Shown here one piece after another: positions 1 to 9,488 of a stretch of DNA of 64,000 nucleotides. This stretch comes from Accumulibacter sp. Lineage in GTDB: Bacteria > Pseudomonadota > Gammaproteobacteria > Burkholderiales > Rhodocyclaceae. The stretch lies in NCBI RefSeq assembly GCF_029255285.1, contig NZ_JAPUVI010000025.1:1-64000 (forward strand). Direction: 5' to 3'. Position 1 is the first letter of the stretch. Each line of letters starts with the position of its first letter. The position numbers were made by a program, and so were the translations under genes. A model generated the notes under the pieces. It saw only the letters and a list, made by a program, of their open reading frames with translations. It searched no databases and had not been told where the DNA came from.

Positions 1-1
1 C

Positions 2-1603
2 GACGCCGCGCGCGGCGTCTTCTCGGGAACGCCGCAGAACGGCGACGTCGGTTCGCTGGCCATCCGGGTACGCGCCACCGACCGTGCCGGCGCAACCGTG
101 GCGGCGGATTTCACGCTCGCGGTCGATAACGTCAACGATGCACCGCTGGCGTCCACACCGCTGGCCAGCCAGTCGGCGCGCAGCGGCAGCGCGTTCAGGT
201 ATCAGCTGCCAGCGGCGGCGTTTATCGATGTGGACGCTGGCGACCGCCTGCTTCTGTCGGCGTCGCTCGACGGTGGCGGAGCACTGCCGGGCTGGCTGCG
301 CTTCGACGCCCCGACGGCGACGTTCTCCGGCACGCCGAGCGGGGGTGCGGCGAACTACGACATCAGCGTCACCGCCAGCGACTTGGCCGGTGCGACGTCG
401 AGCCAGCGCTTTGCGCTCAGCGTCAGCGGTGGGAACGCCATCCCCGTGGCCAATCCCGATACGGCGGCGGTGATCGAAGACCGCCGGCCCTCGGCCTTCG
501 GCAACGTGCTCGCCAACGATCGTGATGACGATGGCCGTACGCCGCTGCGCGTGAGCGATGCGGGTACACGTCGCGGCACCTATGGAATGTTGATGTTGTT
601 GGACAACGGCGTCTATCGCTACCTGCTCGACAACCTCTCGTCACGGGTTCAGGCGCTCGGCGCCGGCGAGCGCGCGGTCGATCGTTTCAGTTACCGGTCG
701 AGCGACGGTCAGGACTTCTCCGTCGGCGAGCTGTCGGTGACGGTGAGCGGAACGAATGATGTGCCGTCGCTGCAAAACCCGCTGCCAGATCTCAGCCTGG
801 CGAGAAACAGCCGTGTCCGTTGGCAGATACCGGCGGACAGCTTTGCCGACCGGGATGCGAGCGACACGCTCGCTTTCTCGGCCAGCCAGGTCAATGGCAC
901 GGCATTGCCAAGCTGGCTGAGATTCGACGCCGCGACGCGAACCTTCAGTGGGTACGTGCCCGCAAATGCCCAAGGCGATCTCGCCATCGTCGTTACCGCC
1001 AGCGACGGTCACGGCGCCAATTCGAGCGTCGCGGACACCTTCAACATCCGCTTCACGAACGCGGCCGGCCACTCTCACGGGGGAGGCGGCAACGCTTGCG
1101 CCATGCCGCCACCGGGGCCGCGCCACCATCAAGGGGCGGGGAATTCCGACGACCACCCGGACAGCCGCGGCGGCCGCCAGGGCGACGATCGCCAGAGCGA
1201 CTGGGAAAGAGCCTGGGGCGTCGGAGCCTGGGCGGGTGACGATGGCGGCCAGCGGCGCGGGCTGGCCTACCTCGACCGCGACAGCCTCCGTTCGTTCGTC
1301 GATTCCTCGCGCGCCGGCGGCAACGACGATCGCCAGCCGAGCGGCAGCCGCGTGCAGGATGACTTCTTCGAGCGCTGGACGGCAATGGACAGGACGCTCA
1401 ACCGTTTGCTGCAGGAAAGCGATCGTGCCGGATCGTGGCCCGATGCCGGGCATGCCGGCGAGGCGCTTCGCTTCGCCGGGCTGGCGCAGAGTGGCGCCAA
1501 TCCGATGCGCGGCGGCGTCGATCCCGTCTCGCTCCCCGGTTCCGGCGAACCCTTCCTGAGAAGTTTCCGTGGGTTGCAGGAAGGTGTCGACCGGATCGTT
1601 TGA
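2..1603 (+). CDS. C-terminal part of a large repeat-containing surface adhesin, probable type I secretion substrate (5' partial)
   Basis: The frame is already open at the left edge, so this is the C-terminal part (about 533 residues) of a longer protein. It contains Ig-like/cadherin-like repeats of the He_PIG or CADG type: two copies carry the pattern LPxWLRFDAxTxTFSG followed by VTASDxxG. Between them lies one VCBS-like unit (from VANPDTAAVIEDR to SVTVSGTNDVP). After the last repeat comes a low-complexity His/Gly/Asp/Arg-rich stretch, then about 110 residues that I do not recognise. No glycine-aspartate RTX nonapeptides are visible. The type I exporter genes directly downstream suggest it is secreted and presented at the cell surface. 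Substrate pairing is inference from position. Acting as an adhesin or biofilm matrix protein is the usual role of such repeat proteins. Confidence 0.75.
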   Translation, partial: DAARGVFSGTPQNGDVGSLAIRVRATDRAGATVAADFTLAVDNVNDAPLASTPLASQSARSGSAFRYQLPAAAFIDVDAGDRLLLSASLDGGGALPGWLRFDAPTATFSGTPSGGAANYDISVTASDLAGATSSQRFALSVSGGNAIPVANPDTAAVIEDRRPSAFGNVLANDRDDDGRTPLRVSDAGTRRGTYGMLMLLDNGVYRYLLDNLSSRVQALGAGERAVDRFSYRSSDGQDFSVGELSVTVSGTNDVPSLQNPLPDLSLARNSRVRWQIPADSFADRDASDTLAFSASQVNGTALPSWLRFDAATRTFSGYVPANAQGDLAIVVTASDGHGANSSVADTFNIRFTNAAGHSHGGGGNACAMPPPGPRHHQGAGNSDDHPDSRGGRQGDDRQSDWERAWGVGAWAGDDGGQRRGLAYLDRDSLRSFVDSSRAGGNDDRQPSGSRVQDDFFERWTAMDRTLNRLLQESDRAGSWPDAGHAGEALRFAGLAQSGANPMRGGVDPVSLPGSGEPFLRSFRGLQEGVDRIV

Positions 1604-1914
1604 TCCGGCCGGGTCGCTGCCGGCGGCGCCCATTCCGGCTCTGGCCGGAATGGGCCGCGGCTGGCGCCTGCCTTGGCCGGCGCCGCCAGCACCCGCCGCA
1701 CAACCATGCTGACACCCCACGGAGAGAAAAGCCGCCGCCTTTGCCACTGGAATCCGCCAGTGACCGCTCGCCATTACTTGCCAGCTCTCATGCCCACCGA
1801 CCGTTTTTTTCTGGCGACGGTTCGCCCGCAGGGTGAATCCGCGACGCCTCCGCCGGCGCCGCCGGACGGCCCGCCCAAGCACGCCGCCGGGAGCCTCCAA
1901 GGGAGGTTTCCCGG
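1604..1914. other. 311-bp intergenic gap between adhesin and exporter genes
   Basis: Apart from the hairpin at 1629-1654 and the ribosome binding site just before 1915, I see nothing here. Short frames in it have no coding character or family resemblance. A promoter for the exporter genes may lie here, but no clear -35/-10 pair is visible. Confidence 0.5.
1629..1654 (+). terminator. Perfect 11-bp hairpin after the adhesin gene, possible terminator without a T-run
   Basis: An uninterrupted 11-bp inverted repeat (CCCATTCCGGC and GCCGGAATGGG) with a 4-base loop starts 26 bases after the adhesin stop codon. It is not followed by a T-run, so it may be a weak or Rho-assisted terminator or an mRNA-stabilising structure between the substrate gene and its exporter genes. 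Confidence 0.45.
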
Positions 1915-3300
1915 ATGAAGCTCTCCTTCAGACTGCCCGCACGCGCCGTGCCGGCCACTCCCGACTATCACCTCTTCTCGCCGCCACTCCTGCGCCTGCA
2001 AGAAACGCCACCCAACCCGCTCGGGCTCCGCGTGCTGCACGTGCTGGCCGGCATGCTCGGCTTTCTCCTCCTGTGGGCGCTGGTCGGCCGGCTCGACATC
2101 GTCGCCGTCGCCGAAGGCAAGCTCATCCCGCACAGCTACGTCAAGATCGTGCAGCCGGCCGATGCCGGTATCGTCAAGGAAATCCTCGTGCGCGAAGGCG
2201 AGACCGTAGCGCCCGGCCAGGTGCTGATGCGCATGGATACCTTGATTACCGAAGCCGACGCCAGAGCGATCGAGGCGGACTGGCAGCGCAAACGTCTGGC
2301 CTTGCGCCGTATCGACGCCGAACTGGGCGGCACGCCTTGGATGGGCGAAGTCGGCGACCCGCCGACGCTCGCCGCCGAGGCCGAAGCCCACTATCTTGCC
2401 AACCGCCACGCTTTCGAAGCGGCCCAGGCCGAAGAGCGCAGCCGCCTGCTCAAGGCGCGCGCCGAACTGGCTTCCGCCCAACAGGTGCAAGCCAAACTCG
2501 ACGAGGTGCTGCCGCACTATCGCGAGCAGGACAAGGCTTACGAAAAACTGGTGCAGGATGGCTTTGCTGGCGCGCTGATGGCCAGCGACAAGAAACGCGA
2601 GCGCATCGAGAAGGAACAGGAACTGAAGACCCAGGTACACCTCATCGCCTCGGCAAAAGCCAGCATCTCGCAGTCCGAGAACAAGCTTGCCCAGCTCGCA
2701 TCCGACTACCGGCGAAACCTGCACAACGAGCGCCACGAGGCGCAGGGCGCCTACGACAAGCTGACCCAGGAAATGGCCAAGCAGTCCCACCGCAGGAATC
2801 TGCTCGAACTGAGGGCGACGCAGGAAAGCGTCGTCAAGGATTTGGCCACGCACACCGCTGGCACGGTCGTTCAGCCCGGTACCGTGCTGCTGACGCTGGT
2901 GCCGACGGAAGAAAGGCTGCGCGCCGAGGTCTGGGTGAGTAACGAGGATATCGGCTTCGTTCGTCGGAACCTGCCGGTGAAACTCAAGTTTGCCGCCTAC
3001 CCGTTTCAGAAGTACGGCCTGGTCGCCGGCACGGTCGAGCATGTCAGCGCCGACGCGACGGACGGCAGCATCGGGGCGGGCAGTTCGCCTAACGACCGGG
3101 CGGCGGCCAATGGGCAGCCGCTGGCCTTCAAGGCGCTGGTGGCGCTGCAGGTGATGTGGCTGGAGATGGATGGGGAGAGGTTCCCGCTCAGTCCCGGCAT
3201 GCAGACGAGCGCCGAGATCATGCTCGGTACGCGCACGGTCGCGGAGTATCTGCTTTCGCCCGTGCGCAAGGCCTGGCATGAAGCGGCGCGGGAACGGTAG
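1915..3300 (+). CDS. HlyD-family type I secretion periplasmic adaptor (membrane fusion protein)
   Basis: This 461-residue protein bridges an inner-membrane ABC exporter to a TolC-like outer-membrane channel. It has a short cytoplasmic N-terminus, one membrane segment at about residues 39-60, then a lipoyl-like half (VQPADAGIVKEILVREGE). A long charged coiled-coil region follows (about 110-300), then the second half (VVKDLATHTAGTVVQPGT) and a beta-barrel domain. Length and order fit HlyD/LapC proteins. The start is supported by a GGGAGG ribosome binding site 8 bases upstream. The usual AP(x)DG turn in the second lipoyl half reads ATQES here, a small departure. No TolC gene is in view. It sits 120 bp before the ABC exporter gene and is presumably co-transcribed with it. 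Confidence 0.92.
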   Translation: MKLSFRLPARAVPATPDYHLFSPPLLRLQETPPNPLGLRVLHVLAGMLGFLLLWALVGRLDIVAVAEGKLIPHSYVKIVQPADAGIVKEILVREGETVAPGQVLMRMDTLITEADARAIEADWQRKRLALRRIDAELGGTPWMGEVGDPPTLAAEAEAHYLANRHAFEAAQAEERSRLLKARAELASAQQVQAKLDEVLPHYREQDKAYEKLVQDGFAGALMASDKKRERIEKEQELKTQVHLIASAKASISQSENKLAQLASDYRRNLHNERHEAQGAYDKLTQEMAKQSHRRNLLELRATQESVVKDLATHTAGTVVQPGTVLLTLVPTEERLRAEVWVSNEDIGFVRRNLPVKLKFAAYPFQKYGLVAGTVEHVSADATDGSIGAGSSPNDRAAANGQPLAFKALVALQVMWLEMDGERFPLSPGMQTSAEIMLGTRTVAEYLLSPVRKAWHEAARER

Positions 3301-3420
3301 GCGCGGCTCCTCGCCGGCGCCGACCGGATCGTTTTTTCTTGCCTTCATCCAGGCCACACGAGTCGTGGTCGTAAACGACAGGGCTTCGCGGACGAGCCGC
3401 AGTTTCCAGAAGCAGAGACC

Positions 3421-5631
3421 ATGCACCAACCCATCTCACTCCTCGAGGAAATCGGGTGCCAGGAAGTCCTCTGGCTGCTCGGCAGCCTCAGCGCGCTCCA
3501 TCGCTTGCCGTTCGACGCCGCGCTGATCGCGCAGGAATTCCCGCCGCCCTACACTCTGGCCACTCTTCACACCGCCGCCCGCGCACTCGGGTTTAGAACC
3601 GGGGATTTGGCCCTCGCCGGCGTCGACTGGCAGAAACTGCCACTGCCGGCGATCGCCTTCCTGCGCCGCGCGCCAGCGGCACCGCAACCCGCCAACCTTG
3701 CTCCGCCTTCGCTGGTGCCGGCTCCGTCGACGGACGAATCCTCCTCGCGGGAAGCCGGGTGCACCCCGATCCTCGTCCTCCGGGTGGACGGCGAACGGCT
3801 GCTCTACTGCCGCCCCGGCGAGCAGACGCCGGACATCGTCCCTCTTGCCACGGCTGCCGAATACCTTGCCTCTCGGATCATCGTCGTCGCCAGGGAGGCG
3901 GCGGCGGCCGGCGAAGGGGAAGAGATCGCCGGATTCCCGGCGGAGAATGAACGCTTCGGTTTTCGCTGGTTCATCCCCGAACTGCTCAAATACAAAGCCA
4001 TCTGGCGTGACGTGCTTACCGCGAGCCTGGCCATCCAGCTCGTCGGTCTGGCGACACCGCTGTTCACGCAAGTCATCATCGACAAGGTCATCGTGCACCA
4101 CAGCCAAAGCACGCTGGTCGTGCTCGGCATGGCGCTTGTCATGTTCATGCTGTTTAGCGCCGGCATGACCTGGTTGCGCCAATACCTCGTCCTGCATACC
4201 GGCAACCGCATCGACGCCGTGCTCGGCAGCCAGGTCTTCGCGCATCTTCTCCGGTTGCCGCTGCCGTACTTCGAACATCGCCCCACCGGGACGCTGGTTG
4301 CCCGCCTGCAGGGCGTCGAAACGATCCGCGAGTTCGTTTCCGGCGCGGCCGTGTCGCTGATTCTCGATTTGCCGTTCCTGCTCGTCTTCCTGGTCGTGAT
4401 GTTTGCCTACAGTTGGCAGCTCTCGCTGATTGCCGTTTCACTGCTCGGCGCCATCGCCGGCGTCAGCTTTCTCGTGGCGCCCCTGCTGCGCGACAAGCTC
4501 AACCGGCAGTTCCTGCTCGGCGCCCGCAATCAGGCGTTTCTGACCGAATACATTGCCGGCATGGCAACGGTGAAAGCGCTGCAAATGGAGCCGGACATCG
4601 ACCGCAAATATGGCGACTACCTCGCCCAGGTCCTGGCCGCCGGCTTCGCCACGAAACAGGTCGGCAATACCTACCACGTCGTCGCCAATGGACTGGAACA
4701 GGTGATGACGCTGGCCATCCTCATCACCGGGGCGCTGCTGGTGATGCAGAACGACGGTTCTGCGACGGAGCCCCGGACCGGCTTTACGGTCGGCATGCTC
4801 GTCGCCTTCCAGATGTTCGCCGGGCGGATGAGCCAGCCGTTGCTGAGAATCGTCGGCCTGTGGCAGGAATTCCAGCAAGCCAGCATCGCCGTCAAGCGCC
4901 TCGGCGACATCCTCGACATGCCGTTGGAGCCGCACACGCTGACACCGAACAACGAAAAAGCCGGCCAGGGGCGGCTGACCATCGTCGATCTGGCTTTCCG
5001 CTATTCCGATCATCATCCTTGGCTCTATCAGCAACTCACATTCGCTTTCCAGCCCGGCCGGCTTACCGTGGTCACCGGGCCTTCGGGCTGCGGCAAGAGC
5101 ACGCTGGCCAAGCTGATGCTCGGTTTCTACCAGCCGGTGGCCGGCCACATCGCTCTCGACGGCAAGGACATCCGGTATCTCGCCGCCAACGAGCTGCGCG
5201 CGACTTTCGGCGTCGTGCCGCAGGAGACGGTGCTTTTCGCCGGAACGCTCTACGACAATCTGGTGATGGCCCATCCGCATGCGAGCTTCGAGGACGTGAT
5301 CGCCGCCTGCAAGGCCGCCGAGATCCACGAAGTGATCGAGAAGCTGCCCAAGGCTTACCAGACCGAGATCGGAGAACGGGGCAGCGGCCTGTCGGGTGGG
5401 CAGCGACAGCGCATCGCCATCGCCCGGGCGCTGCTCAAGCGGCCGAGGATTCTGATTTTCGATGAGGCGGTTTCCAATCTCGATCAGCAAACGGCGGAAC
5501 ACCTGGCCAAGACGATCAATCGGCTCAAGGGCAAGGCGACGATGATCCTGATCACGCATTACATCCCGCGGGGCTTGCAGGTCGATGAGGTTTTCAGTTT
5601 GGGCAGCACGCCATCCCGCTCCCCCCCGTAG
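3421..5631 (+). CDS. Type I secretion ABC transporter (HlyB/LapB-type permease-ATPase)
   Basis: This 736-residue half-transporter powers one-step export through the HlyD/TolC channel. It has an N-terminal C39 peptidase-like domain (about 1-145), a six-helix membrane domain (about 190-480) and a C-terminal ATPase. Walker A is GPSGCGKST at 553-561, the signature LSGGQ at 657-661, Walker B ends in DE at 681-682 and the H-loop His is at 713. The C39 domain lacks the catalytic Cys context, so it should bind substrate rather than cleave it, as in HlyB. Its D-loop region reads DEAVSNLD rather than the commoner DEATSALD, with the catalytic Glu retained. The adhesin encoded upstream is the likely cargo (inference). 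Confidence 0.93.
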   Translation: MHQPISLLEEIGCQEVLWLLGSLSALHRLPFDAALIAQEFPPPYTLATLHTAARALGFRTGDLALAGVDWQKLPLPAIAFLRRAPAAPQPANLAPPSLVPAPSTDESSSREAGCTPILVLRVDGERLLYCRPGEQTPDIVPLATAAEYLASRIIVVAREAAAAGEGEEIAGFPAENERFGFRWFIPELLKYKAIWRDVLTASLAIQLVGLATPLFTQVIIDKVIVHHSQSTLVVLGMALVMFMLFSAGMTWLRQYLVLHTGNRIDAVLGSQVFAHLLRLPLPYFEHRPTGTLVARLQGVETIREFVSGAAVSLILDLPFLLVFLVVMFAYSWQLSLIAVSLLGAIAGVSFLVAPLLRDKLNRQFLLGARNQAFLTEYIAGMATVKALQMEPDIDRKYGDYLAQVLAAGFATKQVGNTYHVVANGLEQVMTLAILITGALLVMQNDGSATEPRTGFTVGMLVAFQMFAGRMSQPLLRIVGLWQEFQQASIAVKRLGDILDMPLEPHTLTPNNEKAGQGRLTIVDLAFRYSDHHPWLYQQLTFAFQPGRLTVVTGPSGCGKSTLAKLMLGFYQPVAGHIALDGKDIRYLAANELRATFGVVPQETVLFAGTLYDNLVMAHPHASFEDVIAACKAAEIHEVIEKLPKAYQTEIGERGSGLSGGQRQRIAIARALLKRPRILIFDEAVSNLDQQTAEHLAKTINRLKGKATMILITHYIPRGLQVDEVFSLGSTPSRSPP

Positions 5632-5729
5632 GAGATTTCGCTGCTCGCGCCAGTCATGCTTGGAGGGTGATTCTCGGCGGCGCGCAGAGTCGCCCATCTG
5701 GGAATGGGGTCGCCGCCCGTCGCGGCGGC

Positions 5730-5735
5730 TATAAT
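5730..5735 (+). promoter_or_regulatory. Perfect -10 hexamer for the MscS-type channel gene
   Basis: TATAAT lies 34 bases before the ATG at 5770. It has no good -35 at the usual distance. It predicts a transcript start near 5742, downstream of an alternative in-frame ATG at 5704, and so favours translation from 5770. Confidence 0.45.
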
Positions 5736-5769
5736 TCGCCGCTATCGTCGCTGCCGCCCGGATTTCCCC

Positions 5770-7401
5770 ATGACCTCCCTCTCGTTGCTCTGCTCGAAGC
5801 TGTCCGTCGTGCTGCTGACCTGTCTCCTGCTCGTCTCCGGCGCCAGTCCAGACGTACTGGCAGCGGACGAGAAGCACAGCCAGGAAGCGACCTTGCAATA
5901 CCATTTTCGACCGGTCTTCACTTTCCGGACCAACTTCGTCGGCGCGACTCCGGAGGCGCGCGTGCGCCGGGCGCTGAACCGCATCGAAGCACTGCCACCG
6001 GCGGCGATGGAGCAGCCGATCGCGCTGACGCCTTTCACCATCGACGGCCGGAACGGCATCAGCCTGCATATCGGTGAGGCAGTTCTGTTCAACGTGCTGG
6101 CCGGCGATCTCGACCCGGAAGAGGGCATGACGCTCGACGCGGCAGCGCGGCGAGCGGCGCAGCAATTGACCGCCGCTCTGCGGGCGGCAGCCGAGCAGAG
6201 CCGGCCGATGGTGCTCTTGAAAGGTCTCGGCCTGTCGCTGCTGGCCACGCTGATCGCGCTCGTCGTGCTCTGGCTGATCAGGCGGGCAACCGCCCTGCTG
6301 GTCGGGCGCCTGCAGAAGGTGATCGAAGCCGAGAACGCTTCGACCAGCTTGCGCTGGGCGAAGCACGGCTGGCTGCTGGTGCAACGGGTGGCGCAACTGC
6401 TGATGGGTTTCCTTTGGTTGAGCGTCGCCTATCTCTGGCTGACTTTCGTGCTGGCGCGCTTCCCGCTTACCGAGGCGCTTGGCGACCGCCTGTCGGATTT
6501 TCTGTTCGGCCTGCTGAACACTTTCGGCATGGGGTTACTGCATGCCATGCCCGCGCTCACCACGGCGCTCATCATCCTGTTCCTCACCAAGGCGTTCAAC
6601 GACGCCGTCGGCAACTTCTTCAAGGCGGCGAAGGAGGGTCGGGTGCAGGTGCCGGGCCTGCATCCGGAAACCGTCACCGCGACGCACCGCATCGTCTCGA
6701 TCCTGATCTGGGGGCTGGGCATCGCGATCGCCTACCCCTTCATTCCCATGTCCGACAGCGACGCTTTCAAGGGCTTGTCGGTAATGTTCGGCTTCATGCT
6801 GACGCTGGGCTCGGCGGGAATCGTCAATCAGCTCATGAGCGGCCTGGTGCTGGTGTACTCGCGCGCGCTGTCAGTCGGCGACTTCGTCGACCTGGGCGAA
6901 ACCGTCGGCGTGGTGAGCGAGGTCGGTGCGCTGTCGACCAAGATCATCAACATGCGTAACGAGGAGGTGACGATTCCCAACGCAGTCCTCGTCGGCAGCC
7001 CGATCAAGAACTACTCGCGCCTGGCGGGAGCACGCGGCACGCTGGTGTCGACCAAGGTGACCATCGGCTACGACACGCCGTGGCGGCAGGTGCACGCGAT
7101 GCTGATCGCGGCCGCCGAGCAGACCCCCGGTTTGCGTGCCGCGCCACGCCCGTTCGTCTTTCAGCGCAGCCTGGCCGACTGGTACGTCGAGTACGAATTG
7201 TTCGCACACATGGACAAGCCGCTCGATCGCGTCGCCGTGCTGTCGGCGCTGCACGCCAACATCCAGGATCAGTTCAACACCTACGGCGTGCAGATCATGT
7301 CGCCGCACTTCGTCGTCCAGCCAGCCGGCAACGTCGTCGTGCCGCCCGGCAGATGGCACGCGGCGCCGGCGGCGGCAGAAACGCCACACAGCGAAAGCTG
7401 A
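5770..7401 (+). CDS. MscS-family mechanosensitive ion channel protein
   Basis: The product (543 residues) has a cleavable-looking signal peptide (ends near VLAA), a periplasmic region to about residue 150, then several membrane helices. The MscS core follows: the pore-lining helix segment is about GSAGIVNQLMSGLVLVYSR, with the beta-domain motif VGDFVDLGETVGVVSEVG and then RNEEVTIPNA. MscS proteins open under membrane tension and release solutes on hypo-osmotic shock. An extended periplasmic domain is common in larger MscS relatives. I prefer the ATG at 5770 because it begins the signal peptide and lies downstream of a perfect -10. An in-frame ATG at 5704 would lack the peptide's start. The C-terminus is Ala/Pro-rich. 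Confidence 0.85.
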   Translation: MTSLSLLCSKLSVVLLTCLLLVSGASPDVLAADEKHSQEATLQYHFRPVFTFRTNFVGATPEARVRRALNRIEALPPAAMEQPIALTPFTIDGRNGISLHIGEAVLFNVLAGDLDPEEGMTLDAAARRAAQQLTAALRAAAEQSRPMVLLKGLGLSLLATLIALVVLWLIRRATALLVGRLQKVIEAENASTSLRWAKHGWLLVQRVAQLLMGFLWLSVAYLWLTFVLARFPLTEALGDRLSDFLFGLLNTFGMGLLHAMPALTTALIILFLTKAFNDAVGNFFKAAKEGRVQVPGLHPETVTATHRIVSILIWGLGIAIAYPFIPMSDSDAFKGLSVMFGFMLTLGSAGIVNQLMSGLVLVYSRALSVGDFVDLGETVGVVSEVGALSTKIINMRNEEVTIPNAVLVGSPIKNYSRLAGARGTLVSTKVTIGYDTPWRQVHAMLIAAAEQTPGLRAAPRPFVFQRSLADWYVEYELFAHMDKPLDRVAVLSALHANIQDQFNTYGVQIMSPHFVVQPAGNVVVPPGRWHAAPAAAETPHSES

Positions 7402-7475
7402 CCGTTCAATCAGCGCGACCAAGGTCGGCCCGGCCGCCGGAAACCCACCGTTTCGCGTTCTCCCAGGATTCTTCG

Positions 7476-9488
7476 ATGATCAGCTTCGCCACGACCGTTT
7501 TCCTATCCGCCTTCCTGCTTTTCCAGATCCAGCCGATGGTCGCCAAGATGATCCTCCCCTGGTTCGGCGGTTCGTCGTCGGTCTGGAGCATCTGCCTGGT
7601 CTTCTTTCAGGCCGAACTGCTGCTGGGTTATCTCTACGTCCATCTGCTGCACGAGTCGTTCTCGCCACGCCGTCAGAACCTTCTGCATGGCGTGCTGCTG
7701 CTGCTCAGTCTGGCGACGCTGCCGGTGATCGCCAACCCGGCGCTCGGCAGCGGATTCGACAACCCCACCTGGAGTGTCCTGGTCGTTCTCGCGGCGGCCG
7801 TCGGCCTGCCCTATCTGCTGCTGTCGACCACCGGTCCGCTGATGCAGGCCTGGTACGCGCGCTCGTTCAACAGCTTGATGCCCTATCGCCTGTATGCGCT
7901 GTCCAACCTGGCGTCGATGCTCGCGCTGTTGAGCTATCCGCTGCTCGTCGAGCCGTATTTTCCGGTGCGCGACCAAGCCTGGGGCTGGTCGATCGCCTAT
8001 GTTTTCTTCGTCGTCGCCTGCCTGGCAAGCGCCTGGCAGTCATGGCAGGGAGTCCCACGGGAAAGCGAGCGAAGCGCTGCCGCCAGCGAGGCAACGCCGC
8101 GCCCGGCCTGGAGCGAGTGCCTCCTGTGGATCGGCCTGGCGATGACAGCGTCGATCCTGCTGCTGGCCATCACCCGGCATCTGACGCAGGATGTGGCGCC
8201 GGTTCCCTTCCTGTGGGTGCTGCCGCTGAGCATCTACCTGTTGAGCTTCATTCTCTGCTTCGACGCGCCACGCTACTATTACCGGCCGGGATTCCTCGTC
8301 GCGCTGCCGATCGCCCTGCTCGCCCTCGATCGCGTGGTCGACGGCGGCGGCATGCCGGTGCCGGCACTCGTCGCCCTGCTCTCGCTGGCGCTGTTCGTCT
8401 TCTGCATGGTCTGTCACGGCGAACTGGTCAGGCGCCGGCCGCCGGTTCGCCACCTGACGCTGTTCTATCTGATGCTGTCGATCGGCGGTGCGCTCGGCGG
8501 TTCCTTTGTCGGGCTGGTCGCTCCGGCGCTGTTCAACGCCTATTTCGAACTGCCGATCGGCCTGTTCCTTTGTGCCGGGCTGGCGATCGTCGTTCTCTGG
8601 CGTGATCTCAAGCCTGGCTGGCGCTGGCTGCTGCTGCTCGCCCTGCTGGCCTACACCTATCGTCTCGGCGAGATCTCGGTCGACTACGTGGCCGAGTATC
8701 GACGCGTGCTGCGCAACTTCTACGGCCAGTTGCGGGTCGCCGACGTGAGCTACGACGACCTGGGGGTCAAGCGCGCGATCTACCACGGGCGGATCAATCA
8801 TGGCGAACAGTTCCTGGCGGCCGAGCATCGCCGGCGGCCGACGGCCTACTACTGCGAGAAGTCGGGCATCGGCCAGACGATTCGCCACCTGGCCGGCCAG
8901 GGACCGCTGAAGATCGGCATCCTCGGCCTGGGTACCGGCACTCTGGCGACTTATGGCCGAGCCGGCGACGAGATGCGCATTTACGAGATCAACGAACAGG
9001 TGGTCGACCTGGCGCGTAACGAGTTCAGCTATCTCGGCGACAGCGCGGCGCGGATCGTCCCCGTGCTCGGCGACGGCCGTCTGATGCTCGAGCGCGAGCC
9101 GGCGCAGAACTACGACTTGCTGGCCATCGACGCCTTTTCGGGCGATTCGATCCCGACTCATCTGCTGACCCTGGAGGCGATGCAGGTCTATCTGCGCCAA
9201 CTGAAGGACGACGGCGTGCTGGCGATCCACATCACCAACCGTTACCTCGATCTGCGCCCGGTGGTTGCCGGCGCTGCCGCGCAACTGGGCGGCAGCGCCC
9301 TTCTGCTCGACCTCGAGCCGGAAGACGGCGACCGCTTCTGCCGCCATTCGCTGTGGGCGCTGATTACCCGTCCGGAACGGGCGGCGACGCTGGCACAGGG
9401 TTTGAAGAACGCCGAAAAACTTGCTCCCCGCCCTGGTTTCAAGGTATGGACCGATGATTTCTCGAATCTGCTGAGTATCCTGAAGTGA
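7476..9488 (+). CDS. Membrane-embedded spermidine-synthase-like protein, copy 1
   Basis: The product (670 residues) has about ten hydrophobic helices in the N-terminal ~390 residues, starting FATTVFLSAFLLFQIQP, and a C-terminal spermidine-synthase-fold methyltransferase-like domain. That domain shows a nucleotide-binding motif GLGTGTLATYG, an acidic YEIN motif and DAFSGDSIPTHL. The fold transfers aminopropyl groups from decarboxylated SAM in true SpeE, but the reaction of these membrane fusions is not established. The ATG at 7476 has AGGA 8 bases upstream. A longer frame runs back into the channel gene and is rejected. It overlaps the next gene by four bases (GTGA), so the two are translationally coupled. 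The two products are close paralogues. Confidence 0.85.
   Translation: MISFATTVFLSAFLLFQIQPMVAKMILPWFGGSSSVWSICLVFFQAELLLGYLYVHLLHESFSPRRQNLLHGVLLLLSLATLPVIANPALGSGFDNPTWSVLVVLAAAVGLPYLLLSTTGPLMQAWYARSFNSLMPYRLYALSNLASMLALLSYPLLVEPYFPVRDQAWGWSIAYVFFVVACLASAWQSWQGVPRESERSAAASEATPRPAWSECLLWIGLAMTASILLLAITRHLTQDVAPVPFLWVLPLSIYLLSFILCFDAPRYYYRPGFLVALPIALLALDRVVDGGGMPVPALVALLSLALFVFCMVCHGELVRRRPPVRHLTLFYLMLSIGGALGGSFVGLVAPALFNAYFELPIGLFLCAGLAIVVLWRDLKPGWRWLLLLALLAYTYRLGEISVDYVAEYRRVLRNFYGQLRVADVSYDDLGVKRAIYHGRINHGEQFLAAEHRRRPTAYYCEKSGIGQTIRHLAGQGPLKIGILGLGTGTLATYGRAGDEMRIYEINEQVVDLARNEFSYLGDSAARIVPVLGDGRLMLEREPAQNYDLLAIDAFSGDSIPTHLLTLEAMQVYLRQLKDDGVLAIHITNRYLDLRPVVAGAAAQLGGSALLLDLEPEDGDRFCRHSLWALITRPERAATLAQGLKNAEKLAPRPGFKVWTDDFSNLLSILK

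Noticed and set aside
1774-3429. A 551-codon open frame on the minus strand opposite hlyD
   Set aside because: It is the GC-driven shadow of the HlyD gene; its translation has no family resemblance and the plus-strand product is a clear adaptor.
5704-5769. Alternative start of the MscS-type gene
   Set aside because: A perfect TATAAT at 5730 predicts transcription starting after it, and the ATG at 5770 begins a normal signal peptide.
4438-6396. A 652-codon minus-strand frame opposite the exporter and channel genes
   Set aside because: It spans two unrelated plus-strand genes in antisense and has Gln/Arg/His-rich composition typical of shadows.
7080-7475. Upstream extension of the first spermidine-synthase-like gene
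   Set aside because: It lies in the MscS-type gene in another frame and codes an Arg-rich sequence; the ATG at 7476 has a ribosome binding site.
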